DNA of 64,000 nucleotides from Epichloe hybrida (lineage: Eukaryota > Ascomycota > Sordariomycetes > Hypocreales > Clavicipitaceae), in assembly GCA_019022495.1 (NCBI GenBank), contig JAFEKR010000002.1:248001-312000 (forward strand), written 5' to 3'. The notes under the pieces were generated by a model. That model was not told where the DNA came from, searched no databases, and saw only the letters and a program-made list of their open reading frames with translations. A program made the translations under genes and the position numbers. Numbering within the stretch: position 1 is the first letter of the stretch; every line of letters starts with the position of its first letter. Below, piece after piece: positions 12,277 to 21,620 of this stretch.

Positions 12277-12777
12277 TTACAATGATCTCTGGATATACCA
12301 GGTACCATCGAGTCGTGGAAGGCGAACACAAGTCCTTTTTGTTCCAAGGCTATAGTCAACCTCGATAGTGATTCGCACAGGTGTCCTGTCGTGGGTGTCC
12401 TTGTAGTTGGATAGAACAATAGAACCCGGAGTAACGCCGGCGTTTGATATCTCGACACCAATGTGGCGGTCGCCCCTGACATGTTCGGCCATGATGGTCA
12501 CTTCTACATCATCGCCGAGATCGTATGTGTCTGATCGAGCCTCGTCGATTGTTGTCTGAAAGCTCTGACGATCATGGCGGTTGGCTGCGAAAAGAGGGAA
12601 GTGGGAGAGACAGCTTCCGAATTGGTGGCGGCCGATCAGATCATCCACGGGGTTGATGGGGGCTAGCCCATGCTCCAGAAGCGTGTTGGGATCATCACCA
12701 GCCGCATGAGGCGGAATTGCTGCGCCGTAGACGGCGGTGGCGAGAAGAATTTCAAAGAATGCGCGTTGAAAACGCAT
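12277..12777 (-). CDS. Candidate small secreted protein
   Basis: A single-exon reverse-strand frame of 166 aa from the ATG at 12777-12775; an apparent start six bases upstream is TTG, not ATG. Residues 1-19 (MRFQRAFFEILLATAVYGA) look like a signal peptide, followed by a mature protein of about 147 aa with only two cysteines. No family is recognised. A TATA-like TATAAATA lies about 95 nt upstream. Small size, a secretion signal, a TATA box and position at the edge of an accessory island fit an effector-like or environmentally induced secreted protein, but that is inference. It could also be a non-coding frame. Confidence 0.5.
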   Translation of the reverse strand: MRFQRAFFEILLATAVYGAAIPPHAAGDDPNTLLEHGLAPINPVDDLIGRHQFGSCLSHFPLFAANRHDRQSFQTTIDEARSDTYDLGDDVEVTIMAEHVRGDRHIGVEISNAGVTPGSIVLSNYKDTHDRTPVRITIEVDYSLGTKRTCVRLPRLDGTWYIQRSL

Positions 12778-12871
12778 CTTCAATGTGTAATGAATGCTGT
12801 GGCCAAATCACCAAATAGGCGGATGGCATGATGGAGATGAAACAAGATGTGAATATCTAGAAGAGTGATGC

Positions 12872-12881
12872 TTTATTTATA
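12872..12881 (-). promoter_or_regulatory. TATA box of the secreted-protein gene
   Basis: The reverse strand reads TATAAATAAA here, about 95 nt upstream of the ATG at 12777. Position and sequence fit a TATA element. No other gene start is nearby. Confidence 0.45.
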
Positions 12882-13020
12882 CAGCCGAGACTCATAATTA
12901 TTATTTCTGGTTATCTTGTTATAGAGAGGATATTATCCTCTTACAGAAGCTCTTACATACTAGGAATTCCAGCAAAAGCACAGGTTCACAGCAAAAGCGC
13001 ACCGATTGCGTGAGGTTGGG

Positions 13021-13107
13021 GTGTCCATTTCTGGAAACCGTGATGCCACCGCTTTTGGAGGTCAATTTGCAAAGCACCGGCAGCCTAACCGCCGAGCTAC
13101 GGAGGAC
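13021..13107 (-). repeat. tRNA-like / SINE-like relic
   Basis: The reverse strand contains TAGCTCGGCGGTTAGGCTG (13099-13081), a good match to a pol III A box and tRNA D-arm. About 40 nt downstream is GGTTTCCAGAAAT (13039-13027), loosely like a B box. The predicted anticodon stem does not pair, so it is not a functional tRNA as read. It may be a tRNA-derived SINE head or a decayed tRNA. Confidence 0.3.
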
Positions 13108-13299
13108 TATGGCTTCGGATTACAACTGTGCCTGAACCCAAAAATCGTACGGATTAAATATTCGTAACTATAGCCACCCTAGTGTGTGATAAGAGGCGTA
13201 TATAGGTAGGCATACATAGTGTAAATCCTTCCGGCCCCCCTTCCTTCCTTCCTTCGTTCAAACTGACTAATAAATTACCTAATTAACCGTCCGACCGAC

Positions 13300-13390
13300 G
13301 ATTTGACAGATTGACTGACCGACGCATGATTTGACAGATTGACTGACCGACGGATAATTCGACTGATTGACGGAACGGACGGACCGACAA
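13300..13390. repeat. 25-nt tandem repeat
   Basis: The unit GATTTGACAGATTGACTGAC + CGACG occurs at 13300-13324 and 13328-13352. A degenerate third copy, rich in GACTGA and GACGGA steps, runs to about 13390. It lies in the gene-free stretch between the secreted protein and the decayed island, with no coding frame. Confidence 0.7.
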
Positions 13391-13637
13391 GACTATTCCC
13401 ACGCAGCCCTGTGGCGTCAGTGCCCAACAAGTTGTGCAGCCCAAAGCTACTATTCATGCTTTATTTCAATGGTTGATGATTCGGTTCTTTTACAACCATA
13501 GCGAGGTAGACATTCTACTTACAGTCACTCGAAATCACAGAAGCAAGCCTACGATGCCTGAGTGATAGTTTCATAGACAAGCGCCACTGTAGTGTAAACA
13601 GTATGTAACTTGGTCTCCTTCCACTACCCGTGTCAAG

Positions 13638-13793
13638 TGTTGAGCATGATATGCTCGTTTATCGCAGCCACTATTAGGGGTGCGCACTCCGTTTTTGGCC
13701 TGGTTCGCCTAGCTGCTTCAATATCAAGCGTCCTAGCAGCTCATCGCGTGTTAGTTAGCGCCAAGTTTGAACCGGCTCGTGGATCACACCCTT
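13638..13793 (+). repeat. LTR-like repeat relic
   Basis: The stretch begins TGTTGAGCATGATATGCT and ends near ACCGGCTCGTGGATCACACC (13771-13792). The first block recurs, with a 9-nt insertion, at 34106-34144. The second recurs exactly for 22 nt at 37865-37886. TG-first sequence and shared blocks suggest a decayed solo LTR. No coding part is attached. Confidence 0.45.
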
Positions 13794-14112
13794 AGCTCCA
13801 AAGGCAAAGAGTCATCGAAACTTTAAATTTTCACCTATATAATACACATCCTGTTTCAAGAGTAGGGTCGCCGCTCATAACCACATTGCACTTTCACACT
13901 CCTTCTCAACTTTCTGGCAAAATTTACATCTCCCAGCAACCGAACGAAGGTCTCGATTTCAAGGTCTTCGCGGACGATTTTGCTGCTGAAGAAGTTCCCT
14001 GACGAAGGCTCTGATTGAGCAAGGTCCTGATATTGACGATGTTGGGATGCTGATAATGTCGCTACTGACAAATGCTCTGACGAAGGTCCTGAGTTGATAC
14101 TGACGGGGTGCC

Positions 14113-14385
14113 TCAGGCCACAACCCTTCCACGGTTAATTCTGGCACGTAACTCATCAAATCCGCCCGTGACTACGTCAAACCAGTATTCAGTTAAGCCC
14201 CAAACCATGGGAATATCGTTTTGCCAATCTCCTCTACACTCAAGAGATCCAGTTCCGACATCAGATACAATGATTAGCGACACGATTTCGACACCGTAAG
14301 CGGGGCCATGGGCTCGGATTGTGGGATCGTCCACCATCGTCCACTTCGAGTAGTCGATGTCGTCTCCAAGCTGTACCTGCCGCAT
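14113..14385 (-). pseudogene. Amidoligase-like (PF12224-type) gene fragment
   Basis: The reverse-strand frame reads DIDYSKWTMVDDPTIRA and then GPAYGVEIVS, the typical segment of fungal amidoligase-2 proteins in which a W-x-V-x-D-x-[ST]-I strand is followed by G-[VI]-E-[LIV]-V-S. After MVWGLTEYWFDVVT the frame continues into GGFDELRAR and stops, where family members would have the conserved Cys-Gly-x-His-x-His segment. No flanking exon restoring that motif was found. It is therefore probably a truncated remnant; an exon of a gene with very unusual introns is the alternative. Bacterial amidoligases of this fold form amide bonds; the role in fungi is unknown. Confidence 0.5.
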
Positions 14386-14612
14386 ATTTACTCCGTACTA
14401 CACTTACAGCTGATCGCAGCTGTTGAGAGAAACGAAAAATTGGGGCATGTAGATTTGTAGAAAGCCCTCGACCGCCTGACCTTTTACTCTCTCCATCCAC
14501 CATCTTGTCCCGTACGTCGCATGCTCAATGCCTCACATCCTCCAGCCTGTTCCAAAACAAGGCAGGACCAGAACCGACCCATTGAAGAAATGATACATTG
14601 ACAACCATTCAT

Positions 14613-15189
14613 ATGTCAAAGTTTTGGAGGAACAAGCGAGACGTAAGTTTGACTCAGAAATAATTCTTTTCTCTTGCTTGTATTGTGATTGACAATATTT
14701 AGAACCTCCTTGCTGTAGCGAAGGTTAGTGACTGACACCGGATTTCGACTTTATCATTGAGGCCACCTAGGAGCTAACGCGGTGTTCTTGTAATTTTTAG
14801 GCTAAAATCGCTGAGATTTCTGTAAGTAATTCTAGCTCAGCCGTGGCGTGGTCTTTGCTAATATTCCTTCAGGCTCTGCAAAAGGAGCACGAAGTAAGGG
14901 AAATTAACACCTATACTACTAATATTGCATAACGATGACTAATAAACTTAGCATCTCTGCCGACAAGCTGCCGTGAGTGCGGACGTATTCGTCTTACAAC
15001 ACAATTTGATAACCTAAACTTACGCCATTTCTACAGGGCGCCAAGGACGCCACCGAGGTGAGATGACTGAAACTTTTCCTTGAATGCTTGCTGACGGAAA
15101 GTTTAGGAGATTTACCGCAAACTGGTAAGTGAATTACAAACCCAAAACCGACAGAATGTAAGCTAATCATGAAATAGTTGGAGGAATGA
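14613..15189 (+). CDS. Microexon gene: heptad-per-exon coiled-coil miniprotein
   Basis: Eight exons join to 54 aa: 14613-14642 (MSKFWRNKRD), 14703-14723 (NLLAVAK), 14801-14821 (AKIAEIS), 14873-14893 (ALQKEHE), 14952-14972 (HLCRQAA), 15037-15057 (GAKDATE), 15107-15124 (EIYRKL) and 15178-15189 (LEE, stop). Exons 2-6 are each exactly 21 nt, exon 7 is 18 nt, and every junction is in phase 0. All seven introns (49-77 nt) have GTAAGT-, GTTAGT- or GTGAG-type donors, and nearly all have CTAAC/CTAAT/CTGAC branch sites. The product is a charged amphipathic helix with a basic start. I do not recognise the family. No exon is long enough for ORF scans to detect. Neighbours are an amidoligase relic and a SIR2 pseudogene. 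The regular splice signals argue strongly that the structure is real. Confidence 0.8.
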
Positions 15190-15742
15190 GGAGAGCGCTT
15201 GCTCTTAAATTTATTTGGTACATGTATTTGTAAGTGTCCCGTTTCGCCATCTCGCCATTTCGCCGTCTCGACGGCTTCAGCAAAGGCGAAAGACTGTTTT
15301 GTCACCCCTACCATCGGCGTCCCCGGAGCCACGAGCACTCAAACAGACCAGGGAACTATCACTAAAACTCTGATTCGTTAGAATATGCACAGAAAGAGTC
15401 GAAATGTGTTGGAACAAGCATGATATCAACCGTGCCGCGCGCCTTCAGTTGCAGGTTGGCCTCTTGTCACGTGGCTCTGCTAGCCTTTTCTCCTGTAGAT
15501 TGCTTACTAGTATCCCTTCTATTTTATCTCTTCTTTCCCTTCTCTTGATAGACTAGAATGGATGAATAATACCTGTTCATTGCCTACTATCGAAAACCCT
15601 ACTAGTAGGTCACGAGTATCCTTTAGATACTAACAAAATGGGAATCAGTGTTTTAAAGATGGCCATTAAGGATTATGACAAGACCGCCAAAGGCGCAGCT
15701 TGGTTCGACCCTGGTGGACAGGGGCTCTGAAAGCCGCACGAT
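15190..15742. other. Intergenic, AT-rich
   Basis: No gene is seen. A pyrimidine-rich, AT-rich segment at about 15480-15640 resembles old repeat DNA. A short frame at about 15655-15729 just upstream of the SIR2 relic may be part of its lost 5' region but has no recognisable motif. Confidence 0.4.
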
Positions 15743-16459
15743 GTGAGAGTTCAGGAACCTGTGGAGCGAGAGTATTGCAAAAAGCTATGGCGGGGAGATT
15801 CAAAGCTCGTGTTAGTGGGAACTGCACCGGCCGACTCGGCTGGGGTTTCTGAGAAAGCTTGCCGAACTCCGCTGCTTAAAAGCAACTTGACGAAACCGAC
15901 AAGGACCAACCGTGTCATTTCTACGCTACAGAACGATGGCAAGTTGCTGAGATGCTACACGCAAAATTTCGATATGCTCGAGCACAAGGCAGCTCTTTCC
16001 GTGGGCATCGGCGAGCAAGATGAGACTTGTGTCAACCTCCACGGATTCCTCTGCAATCTACGGTGCACGTTATGCGGCACAACAGTTGATTAGAGCCCCT
16101 ACGACGCTGTGTTGGGACAGAGTATCTTTCCAGCGTGCACATTTTGCGTCCAAAGGCTTGACAATCGTGTAAGGAGGGGGAAGAGGGCTACATCGATCGG
16201 CCGGCTGCGGCCTGATATCGTACTGTCAGACGAGGCTCACCCTCACGGAGAGTCTATGGGGATCTTAACTTTGAGCGATATTCAGTGTTGCCCTAATGTC
16301 TTACTGGTCCTAGGATCCAGCCTCTATCATTACGGGCCTGCAAAACTGGCTCGCGAGTTTGCAGAGGCTGTGCACTAAGGTGGCGGGATGGTGGTGATTG
16401 TCAATCAAGCAGCTCCCTTCCTAGGCCGTTGGAATAGATTAGCACACTTCATCGTTTAA
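15743..16459 (+). pseudogene. SIR2-family (Hst3/Hst4-like) sirtuin pseudogene
   Basis: One frame runs from about 15743 to TAA at 16457-16459, interrupted by in-frame TAG at 16091-16093 and TAA at 16376-16378. It encodes recognisable sirtuin blocks: KLLRCYTQNFDMLE (NAD pocket), VNLHG with the catalytic His, two zinc-ligand Cys pairs (CTLC and CTFC), RPDIVLSDEAHP, and VLLVLGSSL. The N-terminal GAG-x-S Rossmann part is missing. The stops sit where Trp (TGG to TAG) and Gln (CAA to TAA) are expected; both are CpA-to-TpA changes on one strand or the other, as RIP would make. Sirtuins of this group are NAD-dependent protein deacetylases. The copy cannot make a full enzyme. Confidence 0.8.
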
Positions 16460-17083
16460 TGAAAATGTGATAGCTGGGCTATGGACTTGGACCTTGGATG
16501 AGGAGCTTGGGTCGGGGTTGGATGAGGAAACAGTCCTCGCGGAGGAATGCTGCTGCGGGATATAAAAAGTGACTGCTTCGAGCAGCTTTGCTCACTCTGA
16601 CGCAGGCAGCTGGAACCTTGGGAAGCCGTGAAAATACAATTACTATAGATTAGTATGACTGAATCGATTGATCCCACCGGCACTTGTGACGTCCCGCAGT
16701 GGTGATATGCGTTTAATGTTGACTGGATAAGAGGCTAACGTTATCTGTTGTACTGCTGTATTTCTTGTCATGGTTGTCAATACAATTTTGGTTAAAAGAT
16801 CATGGACTTTGCCCCGGTTCAGTTGGAGGAGGCGCGAGAGTCTGGCTTTAGCTGTGGTCTCAGCAAAGGGTGTGCCGTGGATTCGGCTGAGTACGGGTAA
16901 TATTGCCTGTACATCCATGGGTTGCAAGCGAAGAGCTCGCCAACAAGGTGGTCCCGTTGTGTCTGACCGTCGGCTATCAATCTGGTTCACACAATCTCGG
17001 TATCCGATCATGATCATCCATGAGAACGGATATTCCCGTGCGTGCTCCTAGACCCGGCGGGAGGTAAATGGTCATGCCCAGAT
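16460..17083. other. Intergenic in decayed island
   Basis: About 620 bp between the SIR2 relic and the first nucleotidyltransferase-like gene. A reverse-strand frame of about 125 codons (16643-17017) shows no known motif and may be junk or an eroded gene. Nothing else is seen. Confidence 0.4.
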
Positions 17084-17789
17084 CTACATATTCGGGAGTC
17101 TGTTAAGGTCGAGGCCATTTGCCGCTCGCTTTGCTTGCTCGATGTCCACCCCGAGTTGCTCGAATAGCCGCTCATGCTCTGGGTAGCGCTTTAGTGAAAG
17201 TCCCACATACTCGAGATCCAGTTCGTGAGCGTGAGATTTCAAAACGCCCTCGTACTTGCCCATCAACATTCACAGATCCGCGGAATCGTGGAACTTGGCT
17301 CGGGTCGCAGTGGCGCGGAGTTTGCCCTTAAAAAGATAGAAGGGGTCAAGAAAGCAAGCCATTCCTTCGCCTAGGGACGATCCCTTAATGGAGACCGTGT
17401 TGCACGAGACATCACCCATAGTGTACTGAGATCCTGAAGAACGATATTATTCATTTGCTGTACAATGATAGTAAGTGGATATAGTCACCTGGGAACTTCT
17501 CGCAGAAGACCTCCACCAAGACCGCATTGCCTCTATCGGCACGGTCAGACCAAAAGAGGGCAACATAGTCTTGTCGGCTCTGCGGGATGACTTGAAAGCC
17601 CTGCTTGCCGTTTAAGAGCTGGATGATCTGGTCTTTGGATGCGGATGCTATGCAATCGACGTCTTTACTCTCCCGGGGACCCCCGAAAGTCGCGATCGCG
17701 TAGCCACCGAAGATGCCAAAGGCTACTTGTTCTCGGCTTAACACGCGGTGCAGCGCGATGGCAGCATCATTCAGCCGTTCCTGGATCAT
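17084..17789 (-). pseudogene. Nucleotidyltransferase-fold-like gene with premature stop
   Basis: Exon 1 is 17489-17789 (ATG at 17789), intron 17434-17488, exon 2 17084-17433; the joined frame is 216 aa except for an in-frame TGA at 17272-17270. The N-terminal half has FGIFGGYAIATFGG + PRESKDVDCIAS, which matches the G-G/S...D-x-D core of the nucleotidyltransferase fold. After the splice it reads GSQYTMGDV, then FLDPFYLFKGKLRA. The last 62 codons after the TGA remain open and protein-like (MLMGKYEGVLKSH), so the stop looks recent. Similar proteins are common hypothetical genes in fungi; substrate is unknown. If translated as is, the product would lose its C-terminal helical part. A sequencing error is the alternative. 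Confidence 0.65.
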
Positions 17790-18161
17790 GGCTCTCAGTT
17801 GGAAATGAAATAGTAAGATATAGAGAATCTGGTAAAGCAAAAATAGCACTGTCGGGGATTACCTATTTAATATGTATTGCGGCTGGCAGCAGGACTGCCG
17901 ATCACGCCCGTTGGCCCGCTAACATGCATATTGAGGGCGTATCGGGCCTGCAGACATGTTTCATCACATCGATTTGGGGCTTCGCTGATTGGATGGGGGG
18001 TGTCGGAACAAGACCACGTCAATCCAATTTGATCATGAGTCATATCGTAGGAATACCAACTGTTCAGAAGCCATACCGTTCCCCAGCCTTCGGAGTGATT
18101 ACCGGCGATCTCCTGGACACGAACTCCGCAGGCCTCGCCGACAACCATCTAGAAACGGCGC

Positions 18162-18914
18162 TTATTCGAATCCTGGAATTAGTCGTACCTTCTTAGCCTC
18201 CTCCTCGTCGGAAATAAAGCAGGTGATTTTGTTCTCAGTGTAGTAATCTATCCTTAACCTCTTACTCCTAACCTGGCTCATTACTAGATCCAGAATAGCA
18301 GCATCGGAACCCTTAAGCTGTCTTTCGACCCAGACTTCATCGATATTCATGCCATCAACGAGCTGCTCGACTGCTATCATGGCCACGTCGTCCCTCGTAT
18401 CTAAATACCTCCTTGCTAGACCCTGAGAAGAGCTGCTAGTCGAGGTAAATGCAGGTTTGCAATATCGTCGCGATTCAGCTGTATTTCTTTGCTGATATGA
18501 ATAGTCTGTCCATCAATGGGTGGAATAAGTACGTCCTCGATAGCATCAAAGCCGAGAAAAGCAGCATTAAATATGACAATGGTCTGCGGCGGGCACCAGT
18601 ACGTGGTCTGTACCCGCGGAATATCACGCTTATACTCTGTGTAATTATTGAAGTCAGTGTCCAACTCGCAAGAATTGAACAGCCCAGTGGAGCATAGGAG
18701 CCTAGCTGCCACCAGAGAGCTTGACTTCAGTACACATATCTCCAGATCCTGGTTATGGTTAGTTGTGCGTAGAATGTGCCGAACAAACGAGAGGACTAAC
18801 ATGACAGACGCGGGGCACGTTGTAGTAATTCAGTGCCAATTCACCGGCAATGCACGTTGAAATGCCGTGATGTTTCAAAATTGCCGAGGCAACTTTTATC
18901 GGCGTCAAGTCCAT
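18162..18914 (-). pseudogene. Second nucleotidyltransferase-like gene with frameshift
   Basis: Exon 1 18801-18914 starts MDLTPIKVASAILKHHG and ends PRVCH; a clean intron (18749-18800) joins it to DLEICVLKSSS. The frame then runs to about 18421, where LHLPRLAALL goes into RV-stop. One missing base there would restore GLARRYLDTRDDVAMI and an open frame to TAA at 18162. The layout G-E-L-A-L-N-Y...H-D-L-E-x-C resembles a degenerate nucleotidyltransferase core in which the second acidic residue of DxD is replaced. It lies 370 bp from the other nucleotidyltransferase-like gene, in the same orientation. Length with the frame restored would be about 233 aa. Function is unknown. Confidence 0.6.
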
Positions 18915-19121
18915 TGTGAAAGGTTGCGATGCAGATGCTTCTGTAGTCAAACGCTCACAGGCGGCGGCGCCCCTTTTATTGCAACTACATATTACATACA
19001 TGCGGCTGCCCCACCCATGGAGACCCCCTCGCGCCAATCGCCTGCCACATCAACCTTCAGCGCTCATGCTCATGACATTTCGTGCGGCTGATTCTCTTTC
19101 TCTTTCTCCATGTCCTAGCCG

Positions 19122-19988
19122 ATGATGGAAACAATTTTGAGAATTATTCTCAGACGTCAGCGCCGCTTTCAGCGCCCCCGAGTTCAGATCCTTTCAGACT
19201 TGCATCTCGAGGTCGGTCAACAGTATTTGTCCTATACATTCCCTGTCTCCGCCCCATATTTGCTCTTGGCTGGAGATATCGGACGGCTCATTGACTACGA
19301 TGGATACCTGAAGTTTCTCGAAGGACAGGTGTCCCGATATGAAAAGATTTTTTTGGTGTTGGGAAACCACGAGTTTTACGGTCTGAATTATCTTTCAGGG
19401 CTTGACGAAGCGCGGCGTTTGGCAAACGAACCATCGCTTGGTGGTACACTCATTCTCCTAAACAAAACTCGATGGGACGACCAGAGCTCTGCACTGACAA
19501 TCATCGGTTGCACGCTGTGGTCTGCAATACCAGAGGAGGCTTCCGATCTCATTGAGTCGAAGATCAATGATTTTAAGAGGATAGCCGGGTGGACCGCCCG
19601 GGAACACAACCAAGTTCACACCTTGGAGGCTTCGTGGCTCCGCCAGCAAATTGCTCAAGTAACCAAGGCGCCGCAAAGCCCCGAAAGACAGCTTCTAGTA
19701 GCGACACACCATGCGCCCTGCGTGGAAGGCACTTCTCGACCTGGAGATTCTAATAACCCTTGGACATCAGCCTTCGCGACCGACCTTCTCAGCCAACGAG
19801 GCTGGGATGGCATCAAGGTCTGGGTATTTGGCCACACACATTACTCTACAGATTTGGTGCGGAATGGCCTGAGGTTGGTGGCTAATCAGCGGGGATACGT
19901 ACTACCGGGCAACGCGACACAACAGCCGAAGAAGAGAAAATTTAGGAACGCCCACGATTTTAATCCCGAGATGGTCGTCGCCTTATAG
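19122..19988 (+). CDS. Calcineurin-like metallophosphoesterase
   Basis: A single uninterrupted frame of 288 aa. All metal-binding motifs of the family are present: D26-x-H28 in ILSDLHLE, G51-D52 in LLAGDIG, G81-N82-H83-E84 in LGNHEFYG, the HH pair in VATHHAP, and G-H-T-H in VFGHTHYS. The residues expected for a two-metal phosphoesterase are therefore intact. Substrate cannot be told from sequence; no signal peptide or membrane segment is seen, so it is probably cytosolic. Start is the first of two adjacent ATGs. It is the only intact gene in the 13-21 kb island, beside two broken nucleotidyltransferase-like genes and a SIR2 relic. Confidence 0.9.
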   Translation: MMETILRIILRRQRRFQRPRVQILSDLHLEVGQQYLSYTFPVSAPYLLLAGDIGRLIDYDGYLKFLEGQVSRYEKIFLVLGNHEFYGLNYLSGLDEARRLANEPSLGGTLILLNKTRWDDQSSALTIIGCTLWSAIPEEASDLIESKINDFKRIAGWTAREHNQVHTLEASWLRQQIAQVTKAPQSPERQLLVATHHAPCVEGTSRPGDSNNPWTSAFATDLLSQRGWDGIKVWVFGHTHYSTDLVRNGLRLVANQRGYVLPGNATQQPKKRKFRNAHDFNPEMVVAL

Positions 19989-20732
19989 CATGTACACAAA
20001 ATGGTGTGGTTACACCAATGACCAGTCGTCGTAGCGCTACAGAGAGAGAACATGTCGGAATCTTGGGAAGCAAAGGAACGACGGACTGAACAGACTGGAA
20101 GATGGACGAAGACAATGCATGGGCTTCAACGAGGCATCTCCACAGCTTATAGCAAGCCCCTTTAGGTTTCCACCAAGCGCCTACTATCCACTACGATCTC
20201 GTGCCAAGTCCATCGGCCGACATGTGTGATCCAAACTAGCAGCTGTTGTTGATGAAATGTTCCCAGAGCAAAGATAAAATCGAAGCTCGCAAAAGAGGCT
20301 GAGATAAGAGCGAAGAGGATACTCGGTTTCACAAGGAAAATTGCCGGAGTCCTCGCCCGTACGAGGCTAAATTTGCGCAATAAGTTGTAGTAGATGCCAT
20401 GAATGTCGAGCTTGACGTTACCGTCGCAAGCAAGAAGAAGAATGAGAGGACAGCATGGGCGAAATCAGCGGCTGCGGCGGCGGGCTCAACGGAGTCAGGG
20501 AGGGCTGAGGGGAAAGAGATGCAAAGGTTGGAAGTTGGATATTAATTCCGTACATTACAAGAAAGCCGCGTGGGGTTGGAAGTGGGGCGGGGGCCGCGCC
20601 TCGCGGCTGCGGGTAGGCGGTCAAAAACGGCAGCGAATATGCAGCGAGTGACTTTATTCCGTACTTGGTCTCCAACGCCTTCTATTCCACTCCCATTATA
20701 TTCAGCCTCTCCACCGCCAAGGGAGCCATCAC
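19989..20732. other. Intergenic before foldback element
   Basis: No gene is called. A 48-codon ATG frame (20399-20545) with a lysine-rich then alanine-rich composition looks mildly protein-like but has no match I recognise. Confidence 0.4.
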
Positions 20733-20893
20733 CACTTCAATCCTAAGTCGCTATTGCTAGTAGCTCTTTTTCCGGAAAACTAGCCTGCTACAATCTACTC
20801 TAGGCTGCCAAACGTGGATTTTATTCTTGTGGTTTGGCAGGGCTAGTTTTCCGGACAAAGAGCTACTAGCAATAGCGACTTGGGATTGAAGTG
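20733..20893. mobile_element. Foldback / MITE-like inverted-repeat element
   Basis: Two arms of about 53 nt are near-perfect inverted repeats: 20733-20785 (starts CACTTCAATCCTAAGTCGCT) and 20841-20893 (ends TGGGATTGAAGTG). An inner hairpin, CTGCCAAAC with GTTTGGCAG, lies in the 55-nt centre. The whole unit is about 161 bp and non-coding. No clear target-site duplication is visible, so the family is unassigned. Confidence 0.8.
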
Positions 20894-21620
20894 TCTTATA
20901 ATCCGTATAATGGTTTAATTTAGCCTAGTTTTATATTGTAACAGCTACTGAAAGCCACGACCAACCCGATTAAGAATAGTCAACCAATCTATGAAGCCTG
21001 TCAAAGCTATTCCTTTCGCTAAGGCTTGTAGCTGGCCTGTGCATCGATCGCGCCTATCGTCAGATCTGATGACCTTCGCTCTGACCTTTGGATCCGTTGA
21101 CCATCGACCCTCCGATCTTCAGCCATTGGATTCGTTGGTCGCGTTAATCCCTTGATTCGTTGATCTTTTCTCTCTGACTATCAGATCCTTCTACCGTCAG
21201 ACCCTTCGATCTATTAGATCCTTCGGCCTCCGACTTCCGACCTGACCGTTACGAAGTCAATAAAGCTCGCTACAATGCTTCCCTTGCACCAGCTAGATCA
21301 GTGCAAGCAGCAGCGATAGCAGGGGCTTTATACGCAAGATTATTAGCGCCAAACTTGCGGCACCTATAGGAAGACCTTCTCGTCAATCAATCAAGTCTTT
21401 CAACATCTTAAGGACCTATGCGCAGCTAGTTGGCAATTTCAACAGATTACAGCATCTACATCAGCGGGATCTATAGGACCTAAGGACCTAAAATTAATAG
21501 CAGTGGTAGCGAATACAGGGTCTTTGATAAAAGCTAGCTATAGAAAAGGTTGACTTCTAGTAGCTTAAAGATACTAACTATCAGGGAAATTACTAGCTAT
21601 ATAGTTCGTGCTATAAGTTT
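20894..21620. mobile_element. Probable decayed transposable-element DNA
   Basis: AT-rich DNA full of stop codons on both strands, with short direct reiterations such as GATC-CTTCGATCTATTAGATCC-like steps at about 21180-21230. Composition differs from flanking gene space. No open frame or terminal repeat is identifiable, so this rests on composition and position next to the foldback element. Confidence 0.35.

Noticed and set aside
20399..20545. 48-codon Lys/Ala-rich frame
   Set aside because: Too short and unrecognised; no splice partner found.
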